Positions 17,878 through 27,172 of a DNA stretch of 64,000 nucleotides are shown piece by piece. The notes under the pieces were generated by a model. That model saw only the letters and a program-made list of their open reading frames with translations, was not told where the DNA came from and did no database searches. The translations under genes and the position numbers were made by a program. Position 1 is the stretch's first letter. Every line of letters starts with the position of its first letter. Source of the DNA: Hyphomonas atlantica corrig. (lineage in GTDB: Bacteria; Pseudomonadota; Alphaproteobacteria; Caulobacterales; Hyphomonadaceae); assembly GCF_000682715.1 (NCBI RefSeq), contig NZ_AWFH01000006.1, positions 1 through 64,000 on the forward strand, given 5' to 3'.

Positions 17878-19365
17878 CTATGCCCCGTAATGTTCTGCAA
17901 ACCAATCGGCAAACGCCCGTCGCTCGTTCTCACTCATGTGCAAGCCAAGCTTCGACCGACGCCAGAGAATGTCCTCGGCTGAGCGCGCAAACTCCGACTC
18001 GACCAGATAGTTGACCTCCGCCTCGAACAGTCCCGCCCCGAACGCCCGCCCGAGTCCCGCTTCGCTTTCTGCCTTTCCAAGCAGAAGCCGGACCCGTGTG
18101 CCATACGCCCGCGCCAACCGCTCAATCAGTGCAGGGTCTAGCGCCGCATACTCGCGCAGCAATTCGCCCAGAAATGAAGAGAAATCAGCGTCCGGGATAT
18201 CCCCTCCAGGCAGGCTTGCGGTTTGGGTCCAATCCGGCGCGGTTTCAGAAAATATACCTGCCAAGGTCGCCATCGCGTCCTCGGCAAGCTCCCGATAGGT
18301 CGTGATCTTTCCGCCGAAGACCGAAAGGATCGGGGCCCCTGCCCCATCATCGAGTTTCAGAACATAGTCCCGCGTAACTTTGGAGGCGTTAGCAGCGTGG
18401 TCATCGTAAAGTGGGCGTACGCCTGAATAGGTGGCCGCGACATCTGCTGGTGTCACCGGCACCTTGTAGTACTCACTCGCCCCGTCGCAGAGGTATTCGA
18501 TCTCATCCTGAGTGATCTCGACCTTGTCGCGATCAGCATCATAGGGAACATCCGTTGTGCCGATCAGGGTGAACTCTCCGCGTTCATACGGAATTGCGAA
18601 CATGATCCGGCCATCGCCATTCTGGAAGAAATAGGCGTGATCACCCTCATGCCATCGCGGCACGATGATGTGACTACCCTTGACGAGTCGGAGATGCGTC
18701 ACGTCCGGCTGGTTGCTATCGAGGTCCAGAATGTCATCAACCCACGCGCCGGCCGCGTTGACGACGGCCTTGAACTGCCGGGTGTGTGTTTCGCCTGAGG
18801 TTTCGAGAACGGCTTCCCAGTGATCGGTGTGGCGCGTGAGTGATGTGCACCGGGTTTGCGTCAGGATTTCGGCGCCGCGCGCCTTCGCATCAACCGCGTT
18901 CAACACGACAAGACGCGAATCCTCCACCCAGCAATCTGAATACTCGAAGGCGAGCCTGAACTCATCTTTCAAAGCATCGAGTTTAGACGTCGACTTTCGG
19001 CGAAGCGTGGTCGTGGCTGGCAGGATCTTTCGTCCGCCGAGATGGTCATAGATGAAGAGTCCCAGCCGTATCAGCCAGGCTGGTCGCAGCGCCTTGTGGT
19101 GCGGAAGGACAAACCGCATCGGCCATATGATGTGAGGCGCGGCCTTGAGCAGGATCTCCCGTTCAATCAGTGCCTTGCGAACGAGGCTGAAATCATACTG
19201 TTCGAGGTAACGCAGGCCGCCATGAATCAGTTTGGTACTGGAGGAGGATGTGTGCTGGGCCAAGTCATCCTTTTCGCACAGGACGACATCAAGCCCCCTG
19301 CCCGCGGCGTCGCGCGCGATCCCCGTGCCGTTGATCCCGCCGCCGATCACCAGAATGTCGTGCAT
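17878..19365 (-). CDS. glpD: glycerol-3-phosphate dehydrogenase (aerobic)
   Basis: FAD-linked, membrane-associated enzyme oxidising glycerol-3-phosphate to DHAP and feeding electrons to quinone. The 495-residue protein begins with the FAD motif ILVIGGGINGTGIARDAAGRG. It contains SSSSTKLIHGGLRYLEQYDF, NAAGAWVDDIL and YSGVRPLYDD, plus the C-terminal helical DAO_C domain. No glpF, glpK or glpR is next to it; instead a J-domain gene ends one base before its start, so the two form one transcript with the J-domain gene first. Confidence 0.95.
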   Translation of the reverse strand: MHDILVIGGGINGTGIARDAAGRGLDVVLCEKDDLAQHTSSSSTKLIHGGLRYLEQYDFSLVRKALIEREILLKAAPHIIWPMRFVLPHHKALRPAWLIRLGLFIYDHLGGRKILPATTTLRRKSTSKLDALKDEFRLAFEYSDCWVEDSRLVVLNAVDAKARGAEILTQTRCTSLTRHTDHWEAVLETSGETHTRQFKAVVNAAGAWVDDILDLDSNQPDVTHLRLVKGSHIIVPRWHEGDHAYFFQNGDGRIMFAIPYERGEFTLIGTTDVPYDADRDKVEITQDEIEYLCDGASEYYKVPVTPADVAATYSGVRPLYDDHAANASKVTRDYVLKLDDGAGAPILSVFGGKITTYRELAEDAMATLAGIFSETAPDWTQTASLPGGDIPDADFSSFLGELLREYAALDPALIERLARAYGTRVRLLLGKAESEAGLGRAFGAGLFEAEVNYLVESEFARSAEDILWRRSKLGLHMSENERRAFADWFAEHYGA

Positions 19366-19366
19366 C

Positions 19367-19990
19367 TCAGCCTTTCATCAGGCCGGCGGCCTTCAGCAGC
19401 TTCCCTGCGCGTAGGACGCGTTGCAGCTTGTGCTCCGAAGAACGGTCACCCTTGTTCGAATCCGGATGGAACCGCCGCACATATTCCGCGTAGCGCGCAC
19501 GGATTTGTGCTGGCGTCGCGTCTGTTTCCAGATCCAGTTCCTTCAATGCGCGGGTCTGAAGCGTATTGCGGTTGCTCGAACTCGCGGCCTCGCCATTTGC
19601 CACGTCATCCATGTTGAAGAACCGGCTACCCGCCCAACGGCGCGGATCAAGCTTCTGAGCGCTCTTTTCTCCCGCCAGCGGACCTGTTCCAAATTTCCAG
19701 GTACGCTTGTGGCCAAACCGTTCCTGACGGGCAAAGGACGCGGCTTCCGCCTCCGACATACCTTCGAAGAAGTTGAAGCTGCGATTGTATTCCGCCGCAT
19801 GAACCTGACAGAACCAATGGCGTCCATTTCCTTTGCGTTTCGGCGCAGGATGCGTCCCCTCAAGGTCGCATTCCTTGTGGTCACAAACACGAGTCTTCTG
19901 GGCACGCGCACGTGAAGCCTCGTCTTTGGGAGGCTTGATGCGTATATCCTTGAACTTCACGCGATAGGAAAATGGGTCACTGTCTGACAT
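19367..19990 (-). CDS. J-domain (DnaJ-like) co-chaperone with Cys/His N-region
   Basis: The 207-residue protein carries its J domain at the C-terminus (about residues 140-207; helix II QIRARYAEYVRRF, HPD in RFHPDSNKGD). This is the reverse of classical DnaJ order. The N-terminal half has a conserved-looking metal-type motif, CDHKECDLEGTH followed by WFCQVHAAEYN. It probably stimulates an Hsp70 ATPase on unknown clients. The start at 19990 (MSDSDPFSYRVKF) is chosen because the longer frame runs into bolA. Divergent from bolA with only 31 bases between starts, and upstream of glpD. Confidence 0.85.
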   Translation of the reverse strand: MSDSDPFSYRVKFKDIRIKPPKDEASRARAQKTRVCDHKECDLEGTHPAPKRKGNGRHWFCQVHAAEYNRSFNFFEGMSEAEAASFARQERFGHKRTWKFGTGPLAGEKSAQKLDPRRWAGSRFFNMDDVANGEAASSSNRNTLQTRALKELDLETDATPAQIRARYAEYVRRFHPDSNKGDRSSEHKLQRVLRAGKLLKAAGLMKG

Positions 19991-20021
19991 GGCCCGGCAT
20001 AATAAGGAGAGCAGGTTAAAG

Positions 20022-20294
20022 ATGCCACCGCCAAGTGACAGGTTATCGCGAATTCGTGACCTTTTGACCGAGGCTTTCGAACCCACAGAGCTCGAAATCA
20101 CGGATGACAGCCACAAACACGCCGGGCACGCCGGGGCCGCACCGGGTGGCGAAACCCATTATTCCGTGCGAATCACATCCGCTGCATTCGAAGGATTGTC
20201 CCGCGTCCAGACGCAGCGCGCCGTTATGCTGGTACTGCAGCCTGAATTCGATACCGGGCTTCATGCTCTTGCGCTGAAGGCGAAACCGGCCTGA
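20022..20294 (+). CDS. BolA family protein
   Basis: Small 90-residue protein of the BolA/IbaG fold, which pairs with monothiol glutaredoxins in Fe-S handling. It shows DRLSRIRDLLTEAFEPTELEI at the start, DSHKHAGHAG in the variable loop, HYSVRITSAAFEGLSRVQ, and the C-terminal histidine in FDTGLHALALKAK. A Met 33 bases upstream overlaps the J-domain start codon; the ATG at 20022 is preceded by AAGGAGAG and is preferred. BolA genes next to J-domain genes are common in alphaproteobacteria. Confidence 0.92.
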   Translation: MPPPSDRLSRIRDLLTEAFEPTELEITDDSHKHAGHAGAAPGGETHYSVRITSAAFEGLSRVQTQRAVMLVLQPEFDTGLHALALKAKPA

Positions 20295-20369
20295 TTCTTG
20301 AATTTCCTATCTTCTGGCGGAACCGAATTATGACTCGTTCATTAATTCCACAGCCGTCGAGGAGAACGG

Positions 20370-20717
20370 GTGATGGTAAGAGAATTGATGATCGCCGCAG
20401 CTGCGGGCGCAATGTTCATGGGTTCAGCGAGCGCCGAGCCTGTATCTGATGAGATGAATCTGGGCATGATGCACTGGATTCGCGACACGGTTTGCACACC
20501 AGATCGCGAAATCGTCTTCGTGCCGGTTTCGCATGATATTCCAACCCTTCAGGGGGAGTGGGCGGTCATCGCGATGGACAATCCCGATCCGAATTCGGCC
20601 CACATCGTGTCCTTGAACGAAAAGAACTGGCTTAAGGCCAATGGGTGCGACGAAGACCCAGCCGATACGCTGCAGATGGCCAGCCGGAAAACCGAATCAG
20701 CTCGTCTCGGCCTCTGA
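20370..20717 (+). CDS. secreted small protein of unknown function
   Basis: A 115-residue product with a signal peptide (MMVRELMIAAAAGAMFMGSASA) and a mature part with two cysteines (TVCTPD and NGCDED) that could form a disulfide in the periplasm. No family recognised. GGAG lies upstream of both the GTG at 20370 and the ATG at 20373, so the exact start is uncertain by one codon. Its 3' end overlaps the convergent CorC-like gene by 21 bases. Confidence 0.6.
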   Translation: MMVRELMIAAAAGAMFMGSASAEPVSDEMNLGMMHWIRDTVCTPDREIVFVPVSHDIPTLQGEWAVIAMDNPDPNSAHIVSLNEKNWLKANGCDEDPADTLQMASRKTESARLGL

Positions 20718-21959
20718 AATATTCAGGCCGGTCACTTGATTGCGCTGTCGGCGCAACACGTTGAACCGATACCCGTGGAACACAAAGCTTTGGCCTGGCT
20801 CAGGGATGGTTTGCGCCTCATGAATGACGAGGCCCGCGACCGTCACGGCCTCCTCGTCGGGCAAATTCCATCCGGTCGCGCGGTTTAAGTCCCGAATAGG
20901 GACCCAGCCATCAACATTCACAGACCCATTCGGCTGCGGGCGCACGCCTTGCACCGCCACGTCATGCTCATCATGAATGTGGCCGACGATCTCTTCAAGA
21001 ATGTCTTCGAGCGTGATCAGTCCCTGGAGCTCGCCATACTCGTCCACGACGAGTGCAAAGTGACTCCGCTTTTGCAGGAACGCATCGAGCTGATCCTGAA
21101 CTGGCGTTGTCTCCGGAACGAACCACGGCTTGCGAAGCAGGTCTTCAAGATTGAGCGACGACAAGTCTCCGCCAAGGGGTAACGCAGCACGCAACAGGTC
21201 TTTTGCGTGCAGAATGCCGACAATCTCTTCCTTCTCGCCGCGATAAAGCGGCAAGCGCGTGTGCGGGCTCGCCATGGCCTTCATGATAAGCTGGCGCGGC
21301 TCGAGATCCGCATTCAGCATCTTGATGTTCTTGCGGTGGATCATGACGTCTTCGACTGTCAGTTCCTTCAGGTCCAGCGCGCCAACAAGGCGCAGCCGGT
21401 CTTCGGCGCCCACACCGCCCTCGGATGCGTGGAGATCAATCGCGCCTCGAATTTCCTGTTCCGCAGAAACCGCTTCCGCCGGAGTACCAAGACCGAGCAC
21501 ACGAAGCGTCACGCTGACCACAAACTGGATCAGGACGACGATCCACGACACGGCAAGAACCAGGGCGCTGATCGGTCTGGCCACACTCATTGCCATCGTA
21601 TCCGGACGTGAAATCGCATACGTCTTCGGCAACACTTCGGCGAACACCAGCACAAGAATGGTCATGACGCCCGTCGCCATGACGAGGGCCAACCCGCCCT
21701 GGCCAAACAGCGCCGTAAACAGCGACGTCGCCAGAACCGAGGCAAGAATGTTCACGAGATTGTTGCCGAGCAGGATCGCCCCGATCAGGTTTTCCCGATT
21801 GGAGATCAACCGGTTCACCGTTGCGGCACGCTTGTCGCCATCCTTCTCCAATTGGTGCATTCGGGCGCGCGACGCCGCTGTCAGTGCGGTTTCCGAACCA
21901 GAAAAAAAGCCTGACATGCCAAGCAGCAGCAGGATGGAAATGGCATAACCGATAATCAT
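20697..21959 (-). CDS. HlyC/CorC family CNNM-CBS membrane protein
   Basis: The 420-residue protein is probably a magnesium/cobalt-related membrane transporter or regulator. The N-terminal DUF21/CNNM domain has about four spans and FFSGSETALTAASRARMH. Two CBS domains follow (VEDVMIHRKNIKML; PVQDQLDAFLQKRSHFALVVDEYG). The C-terminal CorC_HlyC domain includes NRATGWNLPDEEAVTVAG. It sits 24 bases downstream of aroB on the same strand, completing an aroK-aroB-corC-like operon. Ion specificity is not visible in sequence. Confidence 0.9.
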   Translation of the reverse strand: MIIGYAISILLLLGMSGFFSGSETALTAASRARMHQLEKDGDKRAATVNRLISNRENLIGAILLGNNLVNILASVLATSLFTALFGQGGLALVMATGVMTILVLVFAEVLPKTYAISRPDTMAMSVARPISALVLAVSWIVVLIQFVVSVTLRVLGLGTPAEAVSAEQEIRGAIDLHASEGGVGAEDRLRLVGALDLKELTVEDVMIHRKNIKMLNADLEPRQLIMKAMASPHTRLPLYRGEKEEIVGILHAKDLLRAALPLGGDLSSLNLEDLLRKPWFVPETTPVQDQLDAFLQKRSHFALVVDEYGELQGLITLEDILEEIVGHIHDEHDVAVQGVRPQPNGSVNVDGWVPIRDLNRATGWNLPDEEAVTVAGLVIHEAQTIPEPGQSFVFHGYRFNVLRRQRNQVTGLNISEAETS

Positions 21960-21983
21960 GGTGTGGGTCTCATGGCGAGAGGA

Positions 21984-23126
21984 TCAGGTCTCCAGCAATT
22001 CGTTGCTGAGAAATGCTTCGACAAGGGATAAGTCTGCATCCTTGTGGATGTAGGATTGGCCAATGCCTCTTGCGAGGATGAGCGGCACACGGCCACCGCT
22101 TGCCTTCTTGTCCTGCTGCATCAGTTCGACCAGACGAGCAGCTGTATATGGCCCGCCCTGTCGTCCTGGAATCGCATATTGAAGGCCCGTCGCCTTCAGA
22201 TGTGCGGTCACGCGATCGGCATCCGTCTGCGGCGTAAGCCCTCGAGACGCACCAAAGCGGAAGGCGAGCGCCATGCCGATGGCGACCGCTTCACCATGCA
22301 ACAAATCAGGGGCATACCCGTTCGCGGCTTCAAGCGCATGGCCGAATGTATGCCCCAGGTTCAACAGGGCTCGCGCGCCGGTTTCGCGTTCATCTTCGGC
22401 AACGATCGCCGCTTTCGCCCGGCAGGATGTGGCGACAGCATGCGTGATGGCTTCGGCCTCCAACGCCAGGACCGCTTCGCCATTCGCCTCGAGCCAGGCG
22501 AAAAACTCCGGATCATTGATCAGGCCGTACTTCACAATCTCTGCATAGCCCGCCCGCAGCTCTCGCGCAGGCAGGGTTTCGAGCAGTGCCGTGTCTGCAA
22601 TGACCAGTTGGGGTTGATAGAAAGCGCCGATCATGTTCTTGCCGCGCGGCGTGTTCACGGCGGTCTTGCCCCCGACAGAAGAATCCACCTGCGCCAACAG
22701 AGTCGTCGGCACCTGAACGAACTTCATGCCCCGCTTCATCAAGCTGGCCGCCAGCCCGGTGATGTCACCGATCACGCCGCCGCCGAGCGCGATCAATACG
22801 TCGCCGCGGTCTGCTGATGATTCCAACAGCCAATCCAGTATGTCTTCGAGATTGGAGAAGGATTTCGTTTTCTCTCCTGGCAGGAGGGACTTCCAGATTG
22901 TCGTCACGCCCGTCGGGGCAAGCGCTTCGTCAAGCCGATGACGATGTATCCGCTCTACGGTTTCATCTGTCAGCACAAAGACGCGTGGCTGTTTCAGCAT
23001 CGGCGTCAGGCGCTCCCCCAAATGGTCAAGCGCACCATGACCAACAAGAATGTCGTAGCTGCGATCCGCGAGGTCTACGGTCACCGTATCAAGTGGGGAA
23101 AGGGTTGTGGTCACTTCGGCGTCCAT
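21984..23126 (-). CDS. aroB: 3-dehydroquinate synthase
   Basis: Second step of the shikimate pathway, converting DAHP to 3-dehydroquinate with NAD and a divalent metal. The 380-residue protein has [21 protein letters not shown] (NAD-binding glycines), [19 protein letters not shown] and [11 protein letters not shown]. The metal-ligand region includes [12 protein letters not shown] and [11 protein letters not shown]. Length and order are normal. Its start lies inside the aroK 3' end (16-base overlap), indicating translational coupling. Confidence 0.96.
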   Translation of the reverse strand: MDAEVTTTLSPLDTVTVDLADRSYDILVGHGALDHLGERLTPMLKQPRVFVLTDETVERIHRHRLDEALAPTGVTTIWKSLLPGEKTKSFSNLEDILDWLLESSADRGDVLIALGGGVIGDITGLAASLMKRGMKFVQVPTTLLAQVDSSVGGKTAVNTPRGKNMIGAFYQPQLVIADTALLETLPARELRAGYAEIVKYGLINDPEFFAWLEANGEAVLALEAEAITHAVATSCRAKAAIVAEDERETGARALLNLGHTFGHALEAANGYAPDLLHGEAVAIGMALAFRFGASRGLTPQTDADRVTAHLKATGLQYAIPGRQGGPYTAARLVELMQQDKKASGGRVPLILARGIGQSYIHKDADLSLVEAFLSNELLET

Positions 23127-23683
23127 GTCTGAAGGGCTTTGTAGATGGCGTTGACTGTATTGATGTGCGGACCATCCTTCGATGGCACCACTAAATCGGC
23201 TTGCGAATAGATTGGCTCGCGCTCAGCCAAAAGGCTGGTCAGGACATCCTTCGCATCCGGCCGCCGCAGCAGCGGGCGCGTGTCGCGTTTCTGAACCCGC
23301 CGCCACAGGGTTTCGAGATCCGCATTCAGCCAGATAGTGACAGCATTATCGCGCATCAATTCGCGTGTTTCTGCGTTCAGGTACGCGCCGCCGCCCGTAG
23401 CAAGCACATGTGGCGGCTGCTCCAGCAGGCGTTTCAACACCTGCTGTTCCCCTCTCCTGAAATCTTCTTCACCGTGCAGCGCGAAGATATCGGTGATCGA
23501 CAGGCCCGCCGCCTTCTCGATCTCCGAATCACTATCGTAAAATTCACGACCCAGCTTGTCTGCCAGCCTGCGGCCAACCGTGGATTTTCCTGCCCCCATC
23601 AATCCCACGAGCGCGACCGTCCGCGACATGTAAGGCAATGTCGCGCCATCGGGTCTGGAAGTACTGTCACTATCAGATGGCAT
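23111..23683 (-). CDS. aroK: shikimate kinase
   Basis: Phosphorylates shikimate with ATP. The 190 residues include the P-loop [15 protein letters not shown] near residue 27, DSDSEIE (shikimate binding), [22 protein letters not shown] and the lid motif KRDTRPLL. The Met at 23683 gives a short N-terminal tail; a second Met at 23629 (MSRTVALVG) is also possible. The open frame runs much further upstream, but that part has no family similarity. First gene of aroK-aroB-corC-like. Confidence 0.95.
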   Translation of the reverse strand: MPSDSDSTSRPDGATLPYMSRTVALVGLMGAGKSTVGRRLADKLGREFYDSDSEIEKAAGLSITDIFALHGEEDFRRGEQQVLKRLLEQPPHVLATGGGAYLNAETRELMRDNAVTIWLNADLETLWRRVQKRDTRPLLRRPDAKDVLTSLLAEREPIYSQADLVVPSKDGPHINTVNAIYKALQTWTPK

Positions 23684-23778
23684 TCTGGACTTTCGGGCTC
23701 CGTTCGGTTCTTGTCCTATAGTTGCTGCGGCGCGTTCGCAATCCAGCGCCGAAATTCTGTATCTAGGGGTAATTAGGC

Positions 23779-23913
23779 ATGCGCAAGTTTCTGATCCTTT
23801 TAGGCCTGCTGGCAATCCTTGTTCTCGGTGTTGCCTGGTGGCTCGGCGGACAAGCGGAAAAGGGCAAGCCCGAACCCGGCGAGATTCGCATCGAGGTCGA
23901 CGATGTCCTTTAG
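23779..23913 (+). CDS. 44-residue single-span membrane peptide
   Basis: A short frame with a hydrophobic segment (FLILLGLLAILVLGVAWWLGG, residues 4-24) and a charged tail rich in Lys, Glu and Pro that ends IRIEVDDVL. AGGGG lies about 9 bases upstream of the ATG. Its stop overlaps the start of the next gene by 11 bases, so the two are probably translated together. No family recognised. Being real is supported by the coupling and composition, not by homology. Confidence 0.55.
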   Translation: MRKFLILLGLLAILVLGVAWWLGGQAEKGKPEPGEIRIEVDDVL

Positions 23914-25504
23914 GGTCGCACTTGCCGCCACCCTCCTTGCCTTGGGTGTCGGGCCATTTGCCAGCGCCCAGATTGAGGATTCTGGCCTGGAGCTGGTCAA
24001 TCCCTGGGGCATGAGCTTCCTCGAAGCGGGTGAGCCTTCCCTTCCGACGGATATGTGGCGCGCATCCGATGCAGACGATTTGCTGCCCTTGATGCGCGAT
24101 GTCCGCACACATGACCTGACCCCGGCAGAACGCACCCTGATGCGCCGCATGGCATTGTCGCCGGCAACACCGCCTTCCGGAATCCAGGAACCGCATTTGC
24201 GCGCCGAACGCGCTCGCATCATGTACGATCTGGGCGAAGCCGAAGCTGCAGCCAGCCTGATGGCGCGCCTCGACACCCCCCCGCCCGGCATGAATGCAGA
24301 CGAAATCATTGCGGACGTGAATCTCGCGCTCGGCAATGAGGCTACTGCCTGCGCCATGCTGAACGATCCGGATCGGCTCTCAGGATATTGGGCGAAACTG
24401 CGCGCGGTTTGCGCGGCTCTCGAGGGCAACTCAGCCGGTGCGGAATTGGCAATTGAAATGGCGCTGCAGCAGGACGCCGTCGATTCCTGGCTGCTCGCTG
24501 CCGTGTTCGCGACATCCGGCGAACTACCAGAGCCACCTGAAGCCGATTATTCGTCGGGGCTGAATCTCGCCATTTCTGCCAAAGCTGGCCTCACCCCTCC
24601 GGTAGACCCGATCCCCGCCAATCGCCCGGATTTGTCGGCGGCCATAGCAATGCATCGCAACTTACCCATCGAGTTGCGCGTCAAAGCGGCACATATGGCG
24701 ACAAAATCCGACATGCTGGCGACAAATGACTACAGAACGCTATTCCTGGATATGCTGTCAGAGCCGGAATTTGTCCCGACGACCCCATTGGAGAGCGCCC
24801 TGTTTGCGGCGCGCGATCCACTTGTTACCGATGAGGATCGCAGCTTTGCTCTAGCCGCTGCGCTGCAGGAAGCGACAGACACACCGGCCCATTTTGATGC
24901 GGTTGCCCGTCTTCTCTGGCCCGAAATCGCGCGCCTGCCGATCAATTCATCCACAGCGGCAAGCGCTGCCGTCTTTGCCCGGGCCTCTCTCGCCGCCGGT
25001 GAGCTTGAAACGGCGCAGAAATGGGCTGATGCCAACACCATGGAAGGCGCACCAGAGGACGGAAGCTTTGATTCCGCCTTCATGTCAGCGCTGCTGATCC
25101 TCGCCGGGTTGGACGCGTCGCGAAGCGAAATCGCGTATGCCGGGGTGAGACTGGCTGCCCAAGCCGAAACCGATGCGCAAAAGCGGTCTGCCGTTCGCTT
25201 GTTCGCCTTGTGGACTGCAATGGGCATCGCGCCCCCTGCAGATGCACGCCGCATGGTGGTGGAAGCGCCGGACAGTGACACGAGCGCGGCCATCACCCCC
25301 CATCTGCTGCGCATTCTCGGCGCTGCCGAAGCCGATGCTGCAGGTGAAGTCATTCTATCGACCGTAGGCATGACCAAAGGCGACCCGACTGCGCTGGACA
25401 ATGCAAGCCTTGTGCTCTTGCTGAACGCGCTCGAGCGCATTGGCGCAGAGGACGCAGCCCGGGAAATGGCACTGGAAGCTGCAGGGTACTGGAAAGCGTC
25501 CTGA
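23903..25504 (+). CDS. secreted alpha-helical repeat protein of unknown function
   Basis: A 533-residue exported protein; the signal peptide MSFRVALAATLLALGVGPFASA is followed by an all-helical, Ala/Leu/Glu-rich body. The pairing of helices (for example ERARIMYDLGEAEAAASLMARL and SLAAGELETAQKWADANTM) resembles TPR/SEL1-like solenoids, though no repeat matches consensus well. I chose 23903 over 23819 because only the later Met yields a signal peptide. Coupled to the 44-residue membrane peptide upstream. Probably a periplasmic scaffold; function unknown. Confidence 0.72.
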   Translation: MSFRVALAATLLALGVGPFASAQIEDSGLELVNPWGMSFLEAGEPSLPTDMWRASDADDLLPLMRDVRTHDLTPAERTLMRRMALSPATPPSGIQEPHLRAERARIMYDLGEAEAAASLMARLDTPPPGMNADEIIADVNLALGNEATACAMLNDPDRLSGYWAKLRAVCAALEGNSAGAELAIEMALQQDAVDSWLLAAVFATSGELPEPPEADYSSGLNLAISAKAGLTPPVDPIPANRPDLSAAIAMHRNLPIELRVKAAHMATKSDMLATNDYRTLFLDMLSEPEFVPTTPLESALFAARDPLVTDEDRSFALAAALQEATDTPAHFDAVARLLWPEIARLPINSSTAASAAVFARASLAAGELETAQKWADANTMEGAPEDGSFDSAFMSALLILAGLDASRSEIAYAGVRLAAQAETDAQKRSAVRLFALWTAMGIAPPADARRMVVEAPDSDTSAAITPHLLRILGAAEADAAGEVILSTVGMTKGDPTALDNASLVLLLNALERIGAEDAAREMALEAAGYWKAS

Positions 25505-25544
25505 CATTCACACGCTCTAAAGGGCTAGGTGCAATGATGCGGGC

Positions 25545-26462
25545 ATGACCGACCGCGCTCGCATCGAAGCCTTTCTTGAAATGATGTCCGCCGAACGCGG
25601 CTCATCGACCAACACGCTGGATGCGTATGGGCGCGATCTGCTGGACGCCTCCGAGTATTGCGGCGGCGCGTTGTGCGACGCGGACGGGTCAGACATTTCG
25701 GGCTGGCTGCGGGACCTGTCCAGGCGCGGCATGGCCCCTTCTTCCCAGGCACGCAAGCTGTCTGCCGTTCGCCGATTCTTTCGCTTCCTGTTTGAAGAAG
25801 GCGACCGCAAGGATGACCCAACCGCAAAGGTCGACGGTCCGAAGCCTTCACGAGATGTGCCGGATGTGCTGTCTCGCGAAGAAATGGCGGCGTTGCTCGC
25901 AGCTTGCGCCGATGACCTCAGGCTGACCTGTCTTGTTGAAATGCTCTACGGCGCTGGCCTGCGCGCCACCGAGCTTGTCTCGTTGAAGCTGGGCGAGTTG
26001 CCACGCCGGAAGGGTGATCGCTGGATCACAACTGACGTGATCGTTCGAGGAAAAGGTGGCAAGGAGCGGCTTTGCCCGTTGGGACGTCCTGCTCTGGATG
26101 CCTTGTCGAATTGGCTCTCGATCCGGGAAACACACCTGCCCGAAGGAGCACTTGCGCGTGACAGGGCAGAAGGTTTTGTGTTTCCATCCCGTGGAAAATC
26201 GGGCCACCTGACGCGCAGGCGGCTGGGCCAATTACTCGAATCCCTTGCCCATTCGGCGAACATTCGACCAGACCGCGTACACCCGCACGCACTTCGCCAC
26301 GCCTATGCAACGCATCTGTTGATGGGCGGCGCGGATTTGCGGAGCGTTCAAACGCTTCTTGGCCATGCAGATATCGCCACCACGCAGATCTACACGCATG
26401 TTCTGACTGACGAGCTGGCAGAGCTTCTGGAAACAGCTCACCCGCTCGCGCAAAAAAACTGA
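25545..26462 (+). CDS. xerD: tyrosine recombinase XerD
   Basis: Site-specific recombinase that, with XerC, resolves chromosome dimers at dif under FtsK control. The 305-residue protein has the N-terminal core-binding domain (MMSAERGSSTNTLDAYGRDL). The catalytic domain is complete: Arg in YGAGLRATELVSL, Lys in VRGKGGKERLCPLG, His-x2-Arg in HPHALRHAYATHLL, LLGHADIATTQ, and the nucleophilic Tyr in IYTHV. Family length. XerD rather than XerC is the better call from the N-domain and length, but the two are close. Not adjacent to ftsK, which is 25 kb away. Confidence 0.88.
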   Translation: MTDRARIEAFLEMMSAERGSSTNTLDAYGRDLLDASEYCGGALCDADGSDISGWLRDLSRRGMAPSSQARKLSAVRRFFRFLFEEGDRKDDPTAKVDGPKPSRDVPDVLSREEMAALLAACADDLRLTCLVEMLYGAGLRATELVSLKLGELPRRKGDRWITTDVIVRGKGGKERLCPLGRPALDALSNWLSIRETHLPEGALARDRAEGFVFPSRGKSGHLTRRRLGQLLESLAHSANIRPDRVHPHALRHAYATHLLMGGADLRSVQTLLGHADIATTQIYTHVLTDELAELLETAHPLAQKN

Positions 26463-26551
26463 ACTGGCTGCGTAAGCGCATATTGCCGAAATCAGACCGG
26501 CTCCCGATATGCTGATCTCAACGACACCCTCAATTCTGGACGAGCCCCGCA

Positions 26552-26788
26552 ATGAAACGTTTCCTGAATGCCTTTATTCCGACATTTCTGATCTCAGAAA
26601 TCGCCGCGATCACTTTCATGACCGCGACGTGGGCAATTCTGTCCGAGCTTCATGCAGGGGTAAATGTCATCATCGGTGGCGAGGTCGTTACCGCAATCGG
26701 TGTTGCTGCGCTAGCGGTTGCAATTTATCGCCGCGCTTCCCGCCCCGAAGCGGTGATTGAAGCTGCGTCCGATTCAGAAAGCGCCTGA
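26552..26788 (+). CDS. small two-span membrane protein
   Basis: A 78-residue product with two hydrophobic stretches (about residues 8-32 and 40-58) and an acidic tail rich in Ala, Glu and Ser. The ribosome binding site is weak. No family recognised. The frame is free of rare features and ends one base before the convergent YqaE gene, which supports reality modestly. Confidence 0.5.
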   Translation: MKRFLNAFIPTFLISEIAAITFMTATWAILSELHAGVNVIIGGEVVTAIGVAALAVAIYRRASRPEAVIEAASDSESA

Positions 26789-26789
26789 G

Positions 26790-26963
26790 TTAAACCGTGG
26801 ACGCTGATCCGCGCGTTGCGACCCAGAATGCGTGAATAACGCCCGGCAACCAGCCAATCAGGGTCAGCACCAAATTGATCAGGAACTGAACGCCGATACC
26901 TTCCTTCAGGGCAACAGCGACCGGCGGCAGAAAGATTGTGAGCAAAATCATAAGAAGGGACAT
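26790..26963 (-). CDS. YqaE/Pmp3 family small membrane protein
   Basis: A 57-residue two-span protein of the Pmp3 type, linked in other organisms to membrane potential and stress. It has ILLTIFLPPVAVALKEGIG and LTLIGWLPGVIHAFWVA, the two hallmark hairpin segments. AAAGGAAA precedes the ATG at 26963, so the longer frame to 27035 is not used. Single gene. Confidence 0.88.
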   Translation of the reverse strand: MSLLMILLTIFLPPVAVALKEGIGVQFLINLVLTLIGWLPGVIHAFWVATRGSASTV

Positions 26964-27172
26964 GGCAGATTTCCTTTGTAAATGGTCTGCTTCTGCAACG
27001 TCCAATCCCGAAACCTGTTCCAAGCTTCTATCCACAAGTCATCTTGCGGTGTTGGCAAACTGCCATTGACCCCTCCCCAAACGCACGTCTAGACAGCAGG
27101 CAGGGCGTTTCAAGGAAGTTTAGTATCAGACCGTACCGGGTGTGGTGTGCGGCCGCGTGACGGGAGTCCGCT

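Noticed and set aside
23684-24196. N-terminal extension of shikimate kinase to 24196
   Set aside because: Extra 171 residues overlap two plus-strand genes and have no similarity to AroK; the internal Met gives normal length.
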